A program made the position numbers and the translations under genes. The notes under the pieces were generated by a model. That model saw only the letters and a program-made list of their open reading frames with translations. It was not told where the DNA came from and did no database searches. DNA of 64,000 nt from G963675935 sp963675935 (lineage in GTDB: Bacteria; Planctomycetota; Planctomycetia; Pirellulales; Thermoguttaceae), in NCBI GenBank assembly GCA_963675935.2, contig CAXXPV010000003.1:1550001-1614000 (forward strand), in the 5' to 3' direction. This document shows positions 17,529 through 26,394 of this stretch, in pieces. The first letter of the stretch is position 1. Each line of letters starts with the position of its first letter.

Positions 17529-17733
17529 GTCATTCTGAGCGCAGCGAAGAATCTCGTTTTCCTCGCGGCGCGGGCGAGATTCTTCGCTGCGCTCAGAGGA
17601 TGTGATTTTTTCGACTGCTTGACGAGGCACGCGACGTAAGTCGTTATTTCTCGTCGTTTCGGCAACCAAGGAATAAGGACTTACGTCAACGATTCCGCCA
17701 GTCGTCGAAAAAATCACATCCTCTCAGAATGAC
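17529..17733. repeat. palindromic repeat, family A, interrupted by a MITE-like element
   Basis: The left arm CATTCTGAGCGCAGCGAAGA and most of the right arm (GATTCTTCGCTGCGCTCA) are followed by the 128-bp element at 17596-17723, after which the arm resumes as TCAGAATGAC. Removing the element restores a normal family A palindrome. Confidence 0.85.
17596..17723. mobile_element. 128-bp MITE-like element with perfect 20-bp terminal inverted repeats
   Basis: Ends are GAGGATGTGATTTTTTCGAC (17596-17615) and its exact inverse (17704-17723). TCA flanks both sides (17593-17595 and 17724-17726), consistent with a 3-base target duplication. Inside is a second perfect inverted pair, GACGTAAGTC (17633-17642) and its inverse (17678-17687). 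It has no coding capacity. A possible diverged relative lies around 38856-38945. Confidence 0.85.
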
Positions 17734-17967
17734 CGATCTTGCCAGAAAAAATGGCCGCACACGACGAAGCGGTTGATAGTTGCAGCCGTGGCGCGGACAA
17801 TGTTTCGCAAGAAAAAACAGCTGGAGGCTAACAGTCTCCGGTGGGGTGTTGGCCCACGTAGCAGGCACACTCCGAGAATGTGCGCCCGCTACATTTTCGT
17901 CCACCGACCCGTGAACGGTCACGAGCCCACGGTCGCAGATCGTAAAATAGGTTCCTGACGCCTTTTT

Positions 17968-18597
17968 TTATTCGATCTCGAACGTGCAGCACGGATCGCC
18001 GTCCTGGCGGCAGGCGGTTCGACGAACCGGTCGCCCAACAACCGCGCTGAGCATCTCCTTATCAATGAGGCAAACATTTCGCTGATCGTCGGCCATGCTG
18101 ATGAAAGGGCACGTCCGCCGGCAGAACGTCCACCGCCCGCCGCTGCCCTCGACCGCGTCGGCCAGTCCGCCCTCGGCGGCCAGCAGTTCGATCAATTGAC
18201 GCAAACGTTCGGCAGGCTGCCGGGCCGTGATTTTTGCGTTGTAGTAGTCGGCCATCGCGAGGCTGACCCGCTTGACGATCTTTTTCGCAAGCTCTTCGCC
18301 GCCGATGTCGAAAATGGCTCGCCAAATGGCGGGCACCATCAACTTCTGATTGCCCGGAAACAGCAACGCCAATGCCGCCTCGGTCGTTTGATATAGATGA
18401 TGCGGACGCCCGCGGCCGGGCAGCCGTTGGATGTACCGCTCGACGTATCCCTGCGCAACCAACTCGTCGAGCTGATCGGCCACGGCCGTACGGGTAACGC
18501 CCATCGCCCTGACCAACTCGCCAACAGCTTGCGGCGGCCGGCCAACCAGCAGCTTGACGATCCGCAGGCCGGCCGGGCTGATGGTGATTTCCGACAT
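17968..18597 (-). CDS. SufR-like transcriptional regulator with C-terminal cysteines
   Basis: 209 residues. The N-terminal winged helix-turn-helix (about residues 8-75: VGELVRAMGVTRTAVADQLD, then GRGRPHHLYQTT) is of the DeoR/ArsR-like type seen in SufR. The C-terminal half carries cysteines in the pattern RRTCPFISMADDQRNVC and then ACRQDGDPCCTFEIE. That spacing recalls the Fe-S ligands of SufR, the repressor of Fe-S cluster assembly genes, so a redox or Fe-S sensing role is plausible but inferred. The start codon follows the stop of the upstream sugar isomerase gene with no spacer (TAGATG), so the two are translated as a pair. No suf genes are visible here. Confidence 0.75.
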   Translation of the reverse strand: MSEITISPAGLRIVKLLVGRPPQAVGELVRAMGVTRTAVADQLDELVAQGYVERYIQRLPGRGRPHHLYQTTEAALALLFPGNQKLMVPAIWRAIFDIGGEELAKKIVKRVSLAMADYYNAKITARQPAERLRQLIELLAAEGGLADAVEGSGGRWTFCRRTCPFISMADDQRNVCLIDKEMLSAVVGRPVRRTACRQDGDPCCTFEIE

Positions 18598-19446
18598 CTA
18601 TTTACCCATCTTGCGGAGATTGGCCAAGCCGATCTTGACGCTCCTCAACGGCGACTTCTGATAAGTTTCCTGTTCGACGATGTACCACTTCGTGCCACCG
18701 GTGGTTTCGCAAACCTCGAAAACTTCCTTCCACGGCACTTTGCCCTCGCCGATGGCGGCGCCCTTTGGACCGCCGTCTTCCTTCAAGTGAATCGTCGCCG
18801 AACGACCGGGGAACTTCTTGAGCGTGGCAACCGGATCGCCGCCGACGCTGAGGCAGTTGCCCGTGTCGAGTTGCATCACCACGCCGGGACCCGCGTTGCT
18901 GAACAGAATGTCCCAGGGAATGCGGTCGGCCAGCGGCTTGAAGTCGCCGCCGTGGGCATGATAGCCGACGAACATCTTTTCGTCCGCCACCTTGTCGGCC
19001 AACTCGGTCAACAGCTTGGCGGTGTCGATCAACGCGGCCACCGACGCCATTCTCTCGCCGGGCAGCGATGGAACGATCAAATACGGATTGCCGAGGATTT
19101 TATTGAACTCAACGGTGTGTTTCAGATTGTCGCCCTGCAGGGTTTCCAGGCCGGTATGCGTGCCGCAAGCTTTCAGGCCGTTCTGGTCGAGCAGCTTGCG
19201 AAGGGCCTGGGCCTTCATTCCAAAATAGCCGGCGAACTCGACACCCTGGTAGCCCATTTGAGCGACGGCTTCGATCGTGCCGTGTACGTCCTTGCCGATC
19301 ACGTCGCGCAGCGAGTACAGTTGTAGGCCAATGGGGATTTTTTTCGCGGCGGCGTCGGCAAACAGATTCGCCGGACGAATGCCGGCGGCCAGCAGTCCCG
19401 CCGCGCCCGCGCCAAGTTTCAACAGGTTTCTTCGGGAAAGGTTCAT
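18598..19446 (-). CDS. TAT-exported sugar phosphate isomerase/epimerase-like protein
   Basis: 282 residues. The twin-arginine signal MNLSRRNLLKLGAGAAGLLA sends it to the periplasm as a folded protein. A TIM-barrel AP-endonuclease-2-like domain follows (IGLQLYSLRDVIG, GYQGVEFAGYFG, GYHAHGGDFKPL, MQLDTGNCLSVGGDP, IHLKEDGG). The His, Asp and Glu residues expected to bind a divalent metal are present. Substrate is unknown. Such exported isomerases are numerous in planctomycetes, usually next to Gfo/Idh/MocA oxidoreductases, as here. The gene directly precedes the SufR-like regulator and lies 30 bases after the UroD-family gene. Confidence 0.85.
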   Translation of the reverse strand: MNLSRRNLLKLGAGAAGLLAAGIRPANLFADAAAKKIPIGLQLYSLRDVIGKDVHGTIEAVAQMGYQGVEFAGYFGMKAQALRKLLDQNGLKACGTHTGLETLQGDNLKHTVEFNKILGNPYLIVPSLPGERMASVAALIDTAKLLTELADKVADEKMFVGYHAHGGDFKPLADRIPWDILFSNAGPGVVMQLDTGNCLSVGGDPVATLKKFPGRSATIHLKEDGGPKGAAIGEGKVPWKEVFEVCETTGGTKWYIVEQETYQKSPLRSVKIGLANLRKMGK

Positions 19447-19476
19447 GGTTTTCTCCTCGATATTAATGAAGTCGAA

Positions 19477-20697
19477 TCACTTCTTTTCATTCGCCGCATC
19501 GAACATGGCGATGATGTTCTCCGGCGGCACGTCGGCCAAAATGTTGTGAACCTGCTGGAACACGAAACCGCCGCCCGGCGCAAGAATCGAAATCTGCTCG
19601 CGGACGTGCTTTTGGATTTCCGCCGGCGTGGCGTGCGACAAAACAAAACGGGTGTCGCAGCCGCCGCCCCAAAAAGTGATCTTGTCGCCGAAATCGCGTT
19701 TCAGCCCCTCGGCCTCCATTCCCCGGCAAGTGATCTGCACCGGATTCACCGCGTCGAGGCCGGCCTCGATCAAGTCGGGAATCAGCGGGCGAATGCCGCC
19801 GCAGCAGTGCAGCATGACCTTGACTGGCGCCAGCTCTTTTGCCCGATGCCACATCCGCGCGTGCCGCGGCTTGAAAAACTCCTGGTACATGGCCCTCGAC
19901 ATCTGCGGCCCGTTCTGCATTCCAAGATCGTCGCCAAAAGCGATAATGTCGATCGACCGCCCGACGGCCGCGAGAAATTTTTCGAGATTCGCCAGATGAA
20001 TCTCGACCAGCCGGTCGAGGAATTCGTGGGCACGCTTGGGATTGCCGGCCAGCAGCATCAAGAAGTTGTCGTTGCGATAGAGAAACTGGCCGATTTCAAG
20101 CAGGTTGCCGCCGAACAGTCCGATGATCGCGCGATCGGTTTGTTCGCGAAGCCGGACGGCGCCCTCGGCCAGCACGCGCGGGTCGGCGGCCAACGGTCCC
20201 GGCGGACTCGCCACAGCACACCACATGTTCTCCGTAAGCGCCTCGGGCAAACGATCGAGATCGTCGCTTTCTAAAAACGGCCAGTGGCATTGCTCGAAGT
20301 AAATGGCCCCGTCGGGCATCCGCGCAATCACTCGCCCGCTGGCCGACCGCAGCACCCACTGTCGGTCCTGCCGTTCGGGCAGCGCCCAAACCGGCATTTG
20401 GCACGGCGTTCCGTCGGGCAGCGTCCAGTCGGCCCAATCCTTGTCGGTTAGCGCAAAAGCTCGCCCCATTTCAATCGTATCGACCTGGAACCGATCGAGT
20501 ACGTCGTCATCGAGGACGGCCAACTGCTGAACCGGATCGTAGACGCGGATCGGCCGCGGCGCGAGCCCCAGGGCCTTTCGCAACTTGGGATACGCTATCG
20601 CGGCGATGCCGGACGACCGATGCCCGCTGAAGTCGATCGGCGTTTTGTCGGGCTGTTCGTGATTGAGCGAGGCCAGTACGCGCTGCCGGGGTGTCAT
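19477..20697 (-). CDS. uroporphyrinogen decarboxylase (UroD/MtaA)-family protein
   Basis: 406 residues from the ATG at 20697 (MTPRQRVLASLNHEQPDKTP, a typical family start). The zinc-binding region MLHCCGGIRPLIPDLIEAGLDAVNPVQ-like motif is visible, with His and Cys placed as in the corrinoid-dependent methyltransferase branch (MtaA/CmuA-like) rather than in the true heme enzyme. The late segment DTRFVLSHATPAEIQKHV is also typical. Planctomycetes carry many such proteins of unknown substrate. It is first in a likely three-gene operon with the TAT isomerase and the SufR-like regulator. No corrinoid protein is seen nearby. Confidence 0.85.
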   Translation of the reverse strand: MTPRQRVLASLNHEQPDKTPIDFSGHRSSGIAAIAYPKLRKALGLAPRPIRVYDPVQQLAVLDDDVLDRFQVDTIEMGRAFALTDKDWADWTLPDGTPCQMPVWALPERQDRQWVLRSASGRVIARMPDGAIYFEQCHWPFLESDDLDRLPEALTENMWCAVASPPGPLAADPRVLAEGAVRLREQTDRAIIGLFGGNLLEIGQFLYRNDNFLMLLAGNPKRAHEFLDRLVEIHLANLEKFLAAVGRSIDIIAFGDDLGMQNGPQMSRAMYQEFFKPRHARMWHRAKELAPVKVMLHCCGGIRPLIPDLIEAGLDAVNPVQITCRGMEAEGLKRDFGDKITFWGGGCDTRFVLSHATPAEIQKHVREQISILAPGGGFVFQQVHNILADVPPENIIAMFDAANEKK

Positions 20698-20835
20698 GCC
20701 GAAAATCCCTCCTGCTGGTGTGTTTCGATCAAAATAGTAGAGCAGCCCACTAAGGATTTGTCCAGGGCGGCGGGGCCGGTCGTGGGGATGCTCCCCGGCG
20801 ATTGGCGGATACGCTAAAATGACGGAATCGGCCGA

Positions 20836-20865
20836 TTGTATCATACATTTATCCCATAGTATAAT
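20836..20865 (+). promoter_or_regulatory. possible sigma-70-type promoter
   Basis: TTGTAT at 20836-20841 and TATAAT at 20860-20865 are separated by 18 bases, close to the standard spacing. The nearest downstream gene in the same orientation is the oxidoreductase at 21122, which would leave a leader of about 250 bases containing two palindromes. Planctomycete promoters are poorly described, so this is tentative. Confidence 0.3.
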
Positions 20866-20916
20866 GCCGTCCTGCTATAATGGCCTAGCGCGGCGTAGCC
20901 GCAACCAATTGTGACT

Positions 20917-20980
20917 TTGGTCTTGGGGTTTTGGTCTTGGGGTTTCGTGCCAAGACCTAAGCCCGAAGACCCAAGACCAA
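20917..20980. repeat. tandem and inverted TTGGTCTTGGG repeat
   Basis: Two tandem TTGGTCTTGGGGTT units are followed by an inverted partner ending CCCAAGACCAA, able to form a long stem. Its role is unknown. Confidence 0.65.
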
Positions 20981-20993
20981 CTCCTCTGTGTTG

Positions 20994-21017
20994 AGGTGGC
21001 AGTTAAACTGCCACCCC
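20994..21017. repeat. palindromic repeat, family C
   Basis: TTGAGGTGGCAGTT followed by AAACTGCCACCCCA, a shortened copy of the family C palindrome. Confidence 0.8.
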
Positions 21018-21121
21018 ATCGCGTGAGACGTACACGATCGCCAACCGATTATTACCCAGGCCTGCGTTCCCGCTGCCGTTCCACCTTTTCCTTCCTTCCC
21101 GTCTTTTAGGAGCAAGTTCCC

Positions 21122-22513
21122 ATGAATCGTGAAACGCACTCCGCGTCACGTCGCGAATTTCTGAAGAACACCGGCCGAATCGCCACGGCGACGGCTTTGG
21201 CGGGCGTGGTTGTTCCACGCGTCCATGCCGCGGAAGACAACACCCTTCGCGTAGCCTTGATCGGTTGCGGCGGCCGGGGCACCGGCGCGGCCAGCGACGC
21301 CATGTCGGTCAAAAATGGCCCCGTCAAGCTGGTCGCCATGGCCGACGTCTTCCCGGATCGACTCGCCGCCAGTTTCAACGGCTTGAAGAGCGGCGGATTC
21401 GCCGACCGGATGGACGTACACGACGACCACAAGTTCGTCGGCTTCGACGGCTACAAGAAAGCGATGGACTGCCTGCGGCCGGGAGACGTGGCCATCTTCG
21501 CCACGCCGCTGGCGTTCCGCTGGGTGCATTTCGGCTATGCCATTCAGAAGGGATTGAACGTCTTCATGGAAAAGCCGGTGACGGCCGACGGCCCGACCTC
21601 GCACCGGATGCTTGAGCTTGCCAAGGAATCGGAGACGAAACGGCTCAAGGTGGGCGTTGGGTTGATGTCGCGTCACAGCCGGCCGTTGCAGGAGCTGGCC
21701 CGTCGAATCCACGACGGCGAAATCGGCGATCTTATTCTGCAACGCGCCTACCGGATGCACGGGCCGGTCGCAACTTTCCGGTCTGAGCCAAAACCGTCCG
21801 ACACGAGCGAGGTGGCCTACCAGATTCGGCGGTTCCACAGCTTCCTGTGGGCGAGCGGCGGATGCTTCAATGATTTCAACATCCACGTGATCGACCATTG
21901 TTGTTGGATGAAGAACGCCTGGCCGGTCAAGGCCCAAGCGCTCGGCGGGCGACATTACCGCCAGAGTCCCGATGGAAAGCCCTTCATCGACCAGAATTTT
22001 GACACGTACAGCGTCGAATATTCATTTGCCGACGGGGCCAAGCTCATCTTCGACGGCCGCTGCATCCCAGACTGCAACGATGTCTTCTCCAGCTACGCCC
22101 AGGGGACGAAAGGCATGGCGATCGTCTCCAAGAGCGGCGACTGCGGGACGCCTTCCAGCACCTACAAAGGCCAGTTGCCCAAGCGGGAAAACATGCTCTG
22201 GCAGTCGAAAGGCACACCGGGCGAAGAAAATCCCTATCAAAACGAATGGAACGACCTGATCGACGCCATCCGCGGCGACAAGCCCTACAACGAAGCTCGC
22301 CGCGGCGTCGAAGCCAGCCTGGTGACATCAATGGGCCGCATGGCCGCCCACACCGGCCGCGAGATTTCTTACGACGACATGCTCAATTGTCAGCACGAGT
22401 TCGCCCCGGACGCCGACAAGATGACGATGGACGGACCCGCGCCGCTTACGGCCGACGCTCTTGGAAAATATCCGGTGCCGATGCCCGGCATCACCACGCA
22501 ACGGGAGTATTGA
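21122..22513 (+). CDS. TAT-exported Gfo/Idh/MocA-family oxidoreductase
   Basis: 463 residues. The twin-arginine leader contains SRREFLKNTGRIA. The Rossmann fold starts with LRVALIGCGGRGTGAASDAM and the family motif EKPVTADGP follows (residues about 155-165), with the catalytic-region His in HVIDHCCWM. Such enzymes oxidise or epimerise sugars or sugar derivatives using NAD(P), here probably in the periplasm with a bound cofactor. The start ATG at 21122 has AGGAGCAAGTTCCC upstream. It is followed three bases later by a PfkB kinase gene, so the pair is likely co-transcribed. Confidence 0.92.
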   Translation: MNRETHSASRREFLKNTGRIATATALAGVVVPRVHAAEDNTLRVALIGCGGRGTGAASDAMSVKNGPVKLVAMADVFPDRLAASFNGLKSGGFADRMDVHDDHKFVGFDGYKKAMDCLRPGDVAIFATPLAFRWVHFGYAIQKGLNVFMEKPVTADGPTSHRMLELAKESETKRLKVGVGLMSRHSRPLQELARRIHDGEIGDLILQRAYRMHGPVATFRSEPKPSDTSEVAYQIRRFHSFLWASGGCFNDFNIHVIDHCCWMKNAWPVKAQALGGRHYRQSPDGKPFIDQNFDTYSVEYSFADGAKLIFDGRCIPDCNDVFSSYAQGTKGMAIVSKSGDCGTPSSTYKGQLPKRENMLWQSKGTPGEENPYQNEWNDLIDAIRGDKPYNEARRGVEASLVTSMGRMAAHTGREISYDDMLNCQHEFAPDADKMTMDGPAPLTADALGKYPVPMPGITTQREY

Positions 22514-22516
22514 GCC

Positions 22517-23476
22517 TTGACCAAGCAGTTCGATTGCGTTCTCTGCGGTTCGTGCGTGGCCGATTTGCTGGTACGCCCCGTGCCGTTGGAGGTTCCCATC
22601 GGCGGCGGGCGGCTTTTTACGACGCAACCAATCGAGGTCGTCACGGGCGGAATCGTCTGCAACGCCGGCATCGCCTTGGCCCGATTGGGCATGAAAGCCG
22701 CGGCCTTTACCTACGTCGGCCGCGACGATTGGGGCACGATCGTTCGCCGCCGACTCGAAGCGGAGGGCGTCGATTGCTCTCGGCTGCTGACACATCCGAC
22801 GGCGGCCACCAGCACCACGGCCGTGCTGATCGATCCCAGCGGCGAACGTAGCTTCGCCCATTGCGTCGGCGCGCCGAAACTCCTCGACCGTTCGCTGCTG
22901 TTGGCCAATCTCGACGTGTTCGCCGGCAGCCGCATGTTCCTGCTGGGCTATTATTCGCTGATGCCGAATCTCGACGGCGAACTGCCCGAGGTCATGGCGG
23001 CCATTCGGCAGACCGGCTGCCGCACCGCGATGGACACGGCCGGCGAAGGCGGTGGGATGCAGCCGCTCGATCGCATCCTTCCTCACGTCGATGTTTATGT
23101 GCCCAGCCGCGACGAAGCCGCCCGCCAGACCGGCGAGTCGGACCCGCGACGGATGCTCGACGTTTATCGCCGTTGCGGCGCGCCGGGCGTGCTGGGCGTA
23201 AAGCTCGGCTCGAAGGGCGCGCTGTTGAGTCCCGCGGCCGGTGAGTATGTCGAGATTGCCGCCGTCGCCCCGCCAGGTCCGGTGGTCGATACGACCGGCG
23301 CGGGCGATAGTTTCTTCGCCGGCCTGATTGCCGGGCTATTGAAGGGTTATGACGTAGACCAAGCCGGCCGATTGGCCGCGGCCGTCGGCGCGTGCTGCGT
23401 GACCGGCTATGGCGCCACGGCCGGGCTGCGCGATTTCGCCGAAACCGCCCGGCTCGCCGGCCTGTCTATCGTTTAG
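22517..23476 (+). CDS. PfkB-family carbohydrate kinase
   Basis: 319 residues from a TTG at 22517; no in-frame ATG is available near the start. The PfkB fold is clear: early GGIVCNAGIALARLGMKAAA, and the C-terminal signature VVDTTGAGDSFFAGLIAGLL carrying the catalytic Asp (in GAGD). It phosphorylates a sugar, substrate not predictable. The gene begins three bases after the oxidoreductase stop. Its own stop codon TAG lies inside the GTTTAGCCGGCG arm of a family B palindrome, so the repeat seems to define the end of the protein. Confidence 0.88.
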   Translation: MTKQFDCVLCGSCVADLLVRPVPLEVPIGGGRLFTTQPIEVVTGGIVCNAGIALARLGMKAAAFTYVGRDDWGTIVRRRLEAEGVDCSRLLTHPTAATSTTAVLIDPSGERSFAHCVGAPKLLDRSLLLANLDVFAGSRMFLLGYYSLMPNLDGELPEVMAAIRQTGCRTAMDTAGEGGGMQPLDRILPHVDVYVPSRDEAARQTGESDPRRMLDVYRRCGAPGVLGVKLGSKGALLSPAAGEYVEIAAVAPPGPVVDTTGAGDSFFAGLIAGLLKGYDVDQAGRLAAAVGACCVTGYGATAGLRDFAETARLAGLSIV

Positions 23477-23536
23477 CCGGCGAAAAAAGTTCGCCGCGTG
23501 GGGTATCGCCCGAAAAACGCGGCGGGCGAGCCTGTC
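23471..23536. repeat. palindromic repeat, family B, overlapping the kinase stop codon
   Basis: Begins GTTTAGCCGGCG and ends GCGGCGGGCGAGCCTG after a short loop. The TAG inside the first arm is the stop codon of the PfkB-family gene. Confidence 0.7.
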
Positions 23537-24048
23537 TTACTCCGATTGGGTGGCTGTCGCCTTTTTTCCTTGATCATGCAGTGAAGTAAACCCCGCGCCC
23601 ACGGGTTAATCAACTGGGGCGCGCCGGGGTTATCAACCTGAGTGCAATGTCACTCCCCGCCTCAGGAAACGGTCGTGCGTGATTTACACAACCGCTTTGC
23701 TGGCATCAGCTTACGACAACGCCTCGAAAGCTCGATGTGGTCGAAAAACGTCGCGTTTTCATGCGTTTCACTTTTTTACAAAACGCAATTCCGCAAAATC
23801 GTCGCAAGTCGTTGCGGGTGAATGACATCCGTCGTTTTTATGACGAGATATGTCGCTTTTCGCTTTTTTGTGTCCGCGCGATTTCGGCTCCGATTACACC
23901 AGCCGTAAGTGCTTATGTGAAGGCAACTTATCAGCCACCGAGAACAAGCCGCGGAAGGCTTGGCGACGGGCCGCGCATTGGCCAACTTCGCGAAAAACGC
24001 TTCATTTCCGCCAAATGGCCCAAGAACCCGCCGTGACAACACGCCGTT
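23477..24048. other. gene-free stretch
   Basis: After the family B palindrome there is no convincing gene. A small inverted pair CGTCGTTTTTATGACG lies near 23830-23845. Short open frames here have no family-like sequence. I see no clear promoter or RNA gene. Confidence 0.5.
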
Positions 24049-25134
24049 TCAACGAACCTCTGGAAGCGGTTGAATCTCGGAGTCCGCGATCGGTGGAGGC
24101 AACGGCGCGGTCGGAGTCGTCGCCGCCGGCGGAGTCGTCGCCGCGGGACGCTCGTCGCGAGTGTAGGTTATGCCAGGCAAGGCCGGGCCTTCTACGTCCG
24201 CTTCACGCGAGGCCGTCGGCGGCAAACGAAGCGGCGCCGGCTCGGCGGCCGGCTTGGGCAACACAGTGTCGCTGGTGATGCGCAGTCCGCCGGCCGCCGG
24301 ATGCTGCGGCAATCGAGCCTGCGTCGTGGTCTTCTGCAAATAGTCGATCCATCGCTGCGCGGACGTCATCGATGGGTCGCTCCGCAGGGCCAACGCAAAA
24401 TGCTGCGTGGCCGTGAGGGTTTGCCCCTTCTTATTCAATAGGTAGCCCATGTTGTAGTAGGCCGCAGCCTCACTATGCACCTCGCGAAGTTGTGCAAAGG
24501 CCTCGCGAAGTTTGCCCTGATCGACCAACACCGTGGCATAATTGTTGCGGTAAAGCGGGGTCTTCGGCGCCAATCGAACGGCCGCAGTCATGGCAGCCGC
24601 CGCTTCGTCGAGACGGCCCTGACGAGCATAACACATACCCATGTTGTTATGCACCGACGCTTCCTGGGGATATTTTTTGGCAGCCTTCTGATAATACTTG
24701 AGGGCTTCCGCCGGTTGCCCGAGCCGTTCCTTCAGTTGTGCGTAGCCCAGCAGGGCGGGCAGATAGTCGTCCTTCAGGTTCAAGGCCGCCTGATATTGCT
24801 GTTCGACCTCCCCCCATTTGTTCGACTGCTCGTACATTCGCGCGACGGCCACGTAGAGTTCCGGACCGGGCTTGCCCTTGCCCTTCAACGAAACCGCGTC
24901 GTCCTCGGGCGCCTGCTTGTGATTCTGCTTGTTGGGGTTCAAAACGCCGCCGACCTTGTCGAACCCCCGCTTGAAGCCCGACGAGATCGAACTTCCCCAC
25001 GACTGGTTGTTCGGGTCGTTCGGATTGAAGGTTTGTTGAGCCAAGGCTTGGGCGCCGAATGGGCCTACAGCCACGGCCACGCTCCCAAGGAGAAGCATCA
25101 GCGGCCTTAACCAGGAGCTTGCTATACCTTGCAC
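24049..25134 (-). CDS. secreted TPR-repeat protein
   Basis: About 361 residues if started at the GTG at 25134; the start is uncertain, with an ATG at 25098 as alternative. A hydrophobic leader (LMLLLGSVAVAVGPFGAQAL) is probably a signal peptide. Four to five TPR units cover about residues 80-235 (for example PALLGYAQLKERLGQPAEAL, SVHNNMGMCYARQGRLDEAA, AYYNMGYLLNKKGQTLTATQ). The C-terminal third is Pro/Ala/Thr-rich and probably disordered. No operon partner is visible. The role is unknown. Confidence 0.75.
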   Translation of the reverse strand: MQGIASSWLRPLMLLLGSVAVAVGPFGAQALAQQTFNPNDPNNQSWGSSISSGFKRGFDKVGGVLNPNKQNHKQAPEDDAVSLKGKGKPGPELYVAVARMYEQSNKWGEVEQQYQAALNLKDDYLPALLGYAQLKERLGQPAEALKYYQKAAKKYPQEASVHNNMGMCYARQGRLDEAAAAMTAAVRLAPKTPLYRNNYATVLVDQGKLREAFAQLREVHSEAAAYYNMGYLLNKKGQTLTATQHFALALRSDPSMTSAQRWIDYLQKTTTQARLPQHPAAGGLRITSDTVLPKPAAEPAPLRLPPTASREADVEGPALPGITYTRDERPAATTPPAATTPTAPLPPPIADSEIQPLPEVR

Positions 25135-25575
25135 GGAAAATAGTGAAACATTCTTCCCGGATGGGCAGGTTTGTTTCGCTTTCAACCGTTCGCAGTATAA
25201 AAGCCTTGCCACTCGACACCTCCGCTCGCTGCGGCCCAAGACGATCGTTTCAACCGGCGATCCAAGCTACTTCGTTCTAGTAATCGACATTGGGGCTGAA
25301 GGTGCTGCAACCGAATTGTCCGATTGCAGAAGATTTGCCGGTTTTGAGGTTTACAACCAGCAAAACGAGGGCGATGTGGCGATGTTGGCAACCTAGGCAA
25401 GTTATTGACTACCGAATACCTCGGATAAGCTCTTCCTCGTTCCCACGCTCCGCGTGGGAACGAGAATTCATAGCCGGGGACCAACGGCCCGCGGAATGTG
25501 CTTTCCATCGCCAGCGGCGCCGACATTGATCACCTAACCGTCAATAAACAACATTCCACAACGCAACCGGCCGCA
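25135..25575. other. gene-free stretch
   Basis: No gene is convincing. A palindrome of the form CGTTCCCACGCTCCGCGTGGGAACG lies at about 25438-25462; a degenerate relative occurs near 9411-9440. The stretch may hold promoters for the TPR gene, but I cannot define one. Confidence 0.5.
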
Positions 25576-26157
25576 TCAGAGCGATGTACTCATGCCGCTG
25601 CCGCCGCTGCTGCCGCCGCCGCCGCTGCTCGAACCGGTCGAGGGCGCCAACCTCGGCTTGGGGATCGATTCCATGTATTTTCGCCCGATCGCCCCGACTT
25701 CGGCGGCGGGCCAGCCGTCGTCGGCAATCGTGGTCGGCAGCACCGGCGGCACGTCGTTCGGCGAAATTTGATTGGCCAGTTGCACGACTGTGGCTATCCG
25801 GGCCTTGGTGATCTCATCGGTATCCGCCGCATGGACGTAAACGAGGCGGTGTTGCTTGGGAGCGTTGACGAGAATCCAACGCACTTTCATCCGCCCAGCG
25901 TCGGTCAGCTCGCTAGAGTTCGGAGCAAAGTAGATGTCGCCGAGCATGTTCTGCCGACGCCAGCCATTCGATACCATTGTGGCAAAGGGCGCCCGCGTGG
26001 CCGCACGATCGGGAGTGGCGAACGGCTCGGGCCAGCACTGCCGGCGTTTCACGTCGGTGGCGATGCTTTTCACAACGCCGCACTCGGCCGACGCCTGCGA
26101 GGCACAGCTCAACGCGATCAGAACGAAACCGATGATGCCAAAAAACCGTACCTGCAT
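25576..26157 (-). CDS. small secreted protein with OmpA-like region
   Basis: 193 residues with a clear signal peptide (MQVRFFGIIGFVLIALSCAS, cleavage near SQASA). The middle carries IYFAPNSSELTDAGRMKVRW and then KARIATVVQLANQI, which resemble the F-x-x-x-S-x-x-L strand and R-A-x-x-V helix of OmpA-C/peptidoglycan-binding domains, though the match is loose and the Asp/Arg pair that contacts peptidoglycan is not certain. The C-terminal tail is Gly/Ser-rich. The role is unknown; cell-wall association is only suggested. It stands alone. Confidence 0.6.
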   Translation of the reverse strand: MQVRFFGIIGFVLIALSCASQASAECGVVKSIATDVKRRQCWPEPFATPDRAATRAPFATMVSNGWRRQNMLGDIYFAPNSSELTDAGRMKVRWILVNAPKQHRLVYVHAADTDEITKARIATVVQLANQISPNDVPPVLPTTIADDGWPAAEVGAIGRKYMESIPKPRLAPSTGSSSGGGGSSGGSGMSTSL

Positions 26158-26282
26158 GTTTTGGGTATCCTTTCCGATAAACCGGGCGGTCTGCGCCGAG
26201 TTTCCTGCCCCACATCCCTTGTGAGACTGTACCTCATTGTCATTATCGGCAAAGACAGTTGGCAGCCCGATGAAAAACTACC

Positions 26283-26313
26283 GTTGGGGTGGCAGTTATA
26301 CTGCCACCCCAAC
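26283..26313. repeat. palindromic repeat, family C, with family B half-copy nearby
   Basis: GTTGGGGTGGCAGTTATACT continuing into its inverse. A family B half copy (GCGGCGAACAAGCTCGCCGG) follows at 26331-26356. Confidence 0.8.
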
Positions 26314-26394
26314 TTGTGGCAGCAACCCCCGCGGCGAACAAGCTCGCCGGCTAAACTTGCGTCACAATACGTATGACAACCGCCTGCTCACCTG

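Larger units (their letters stand above)
17358..17967. other. gene-free stretch with nested repeats
   Basis: Between the serC start and the regulator end I see no gene. It contains the family A palindrome interrupted by the 128-bp MITE-like element, a GGAGGCTAACAGTCTCC-like palindrome near 17823-17841 and a partial GTAGCAGGCACACTCCG palindrome at 17858-17893. Confidence 0.7.
20698..21121. other. divergent intergenic region with promoter-like sequence and repeats
   Basis: This region separates the UroD-family gene (minus) from the oxidoreductase (plus). It holds a promoter-like pair at 20836-20865, tandem TTGGTCTTGGGGTT units with an inverted partner (20917-20980), and a family C palindrome (20994-21017). 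No gene is seen. Confidence 0.6.

Noticed and set aside
23737..24036. 99-codon open frame in the gap before the TPR gene
   Set aside because: No family-like sequence, no ribosome-binding site, and several overlapping frames of the same quality.
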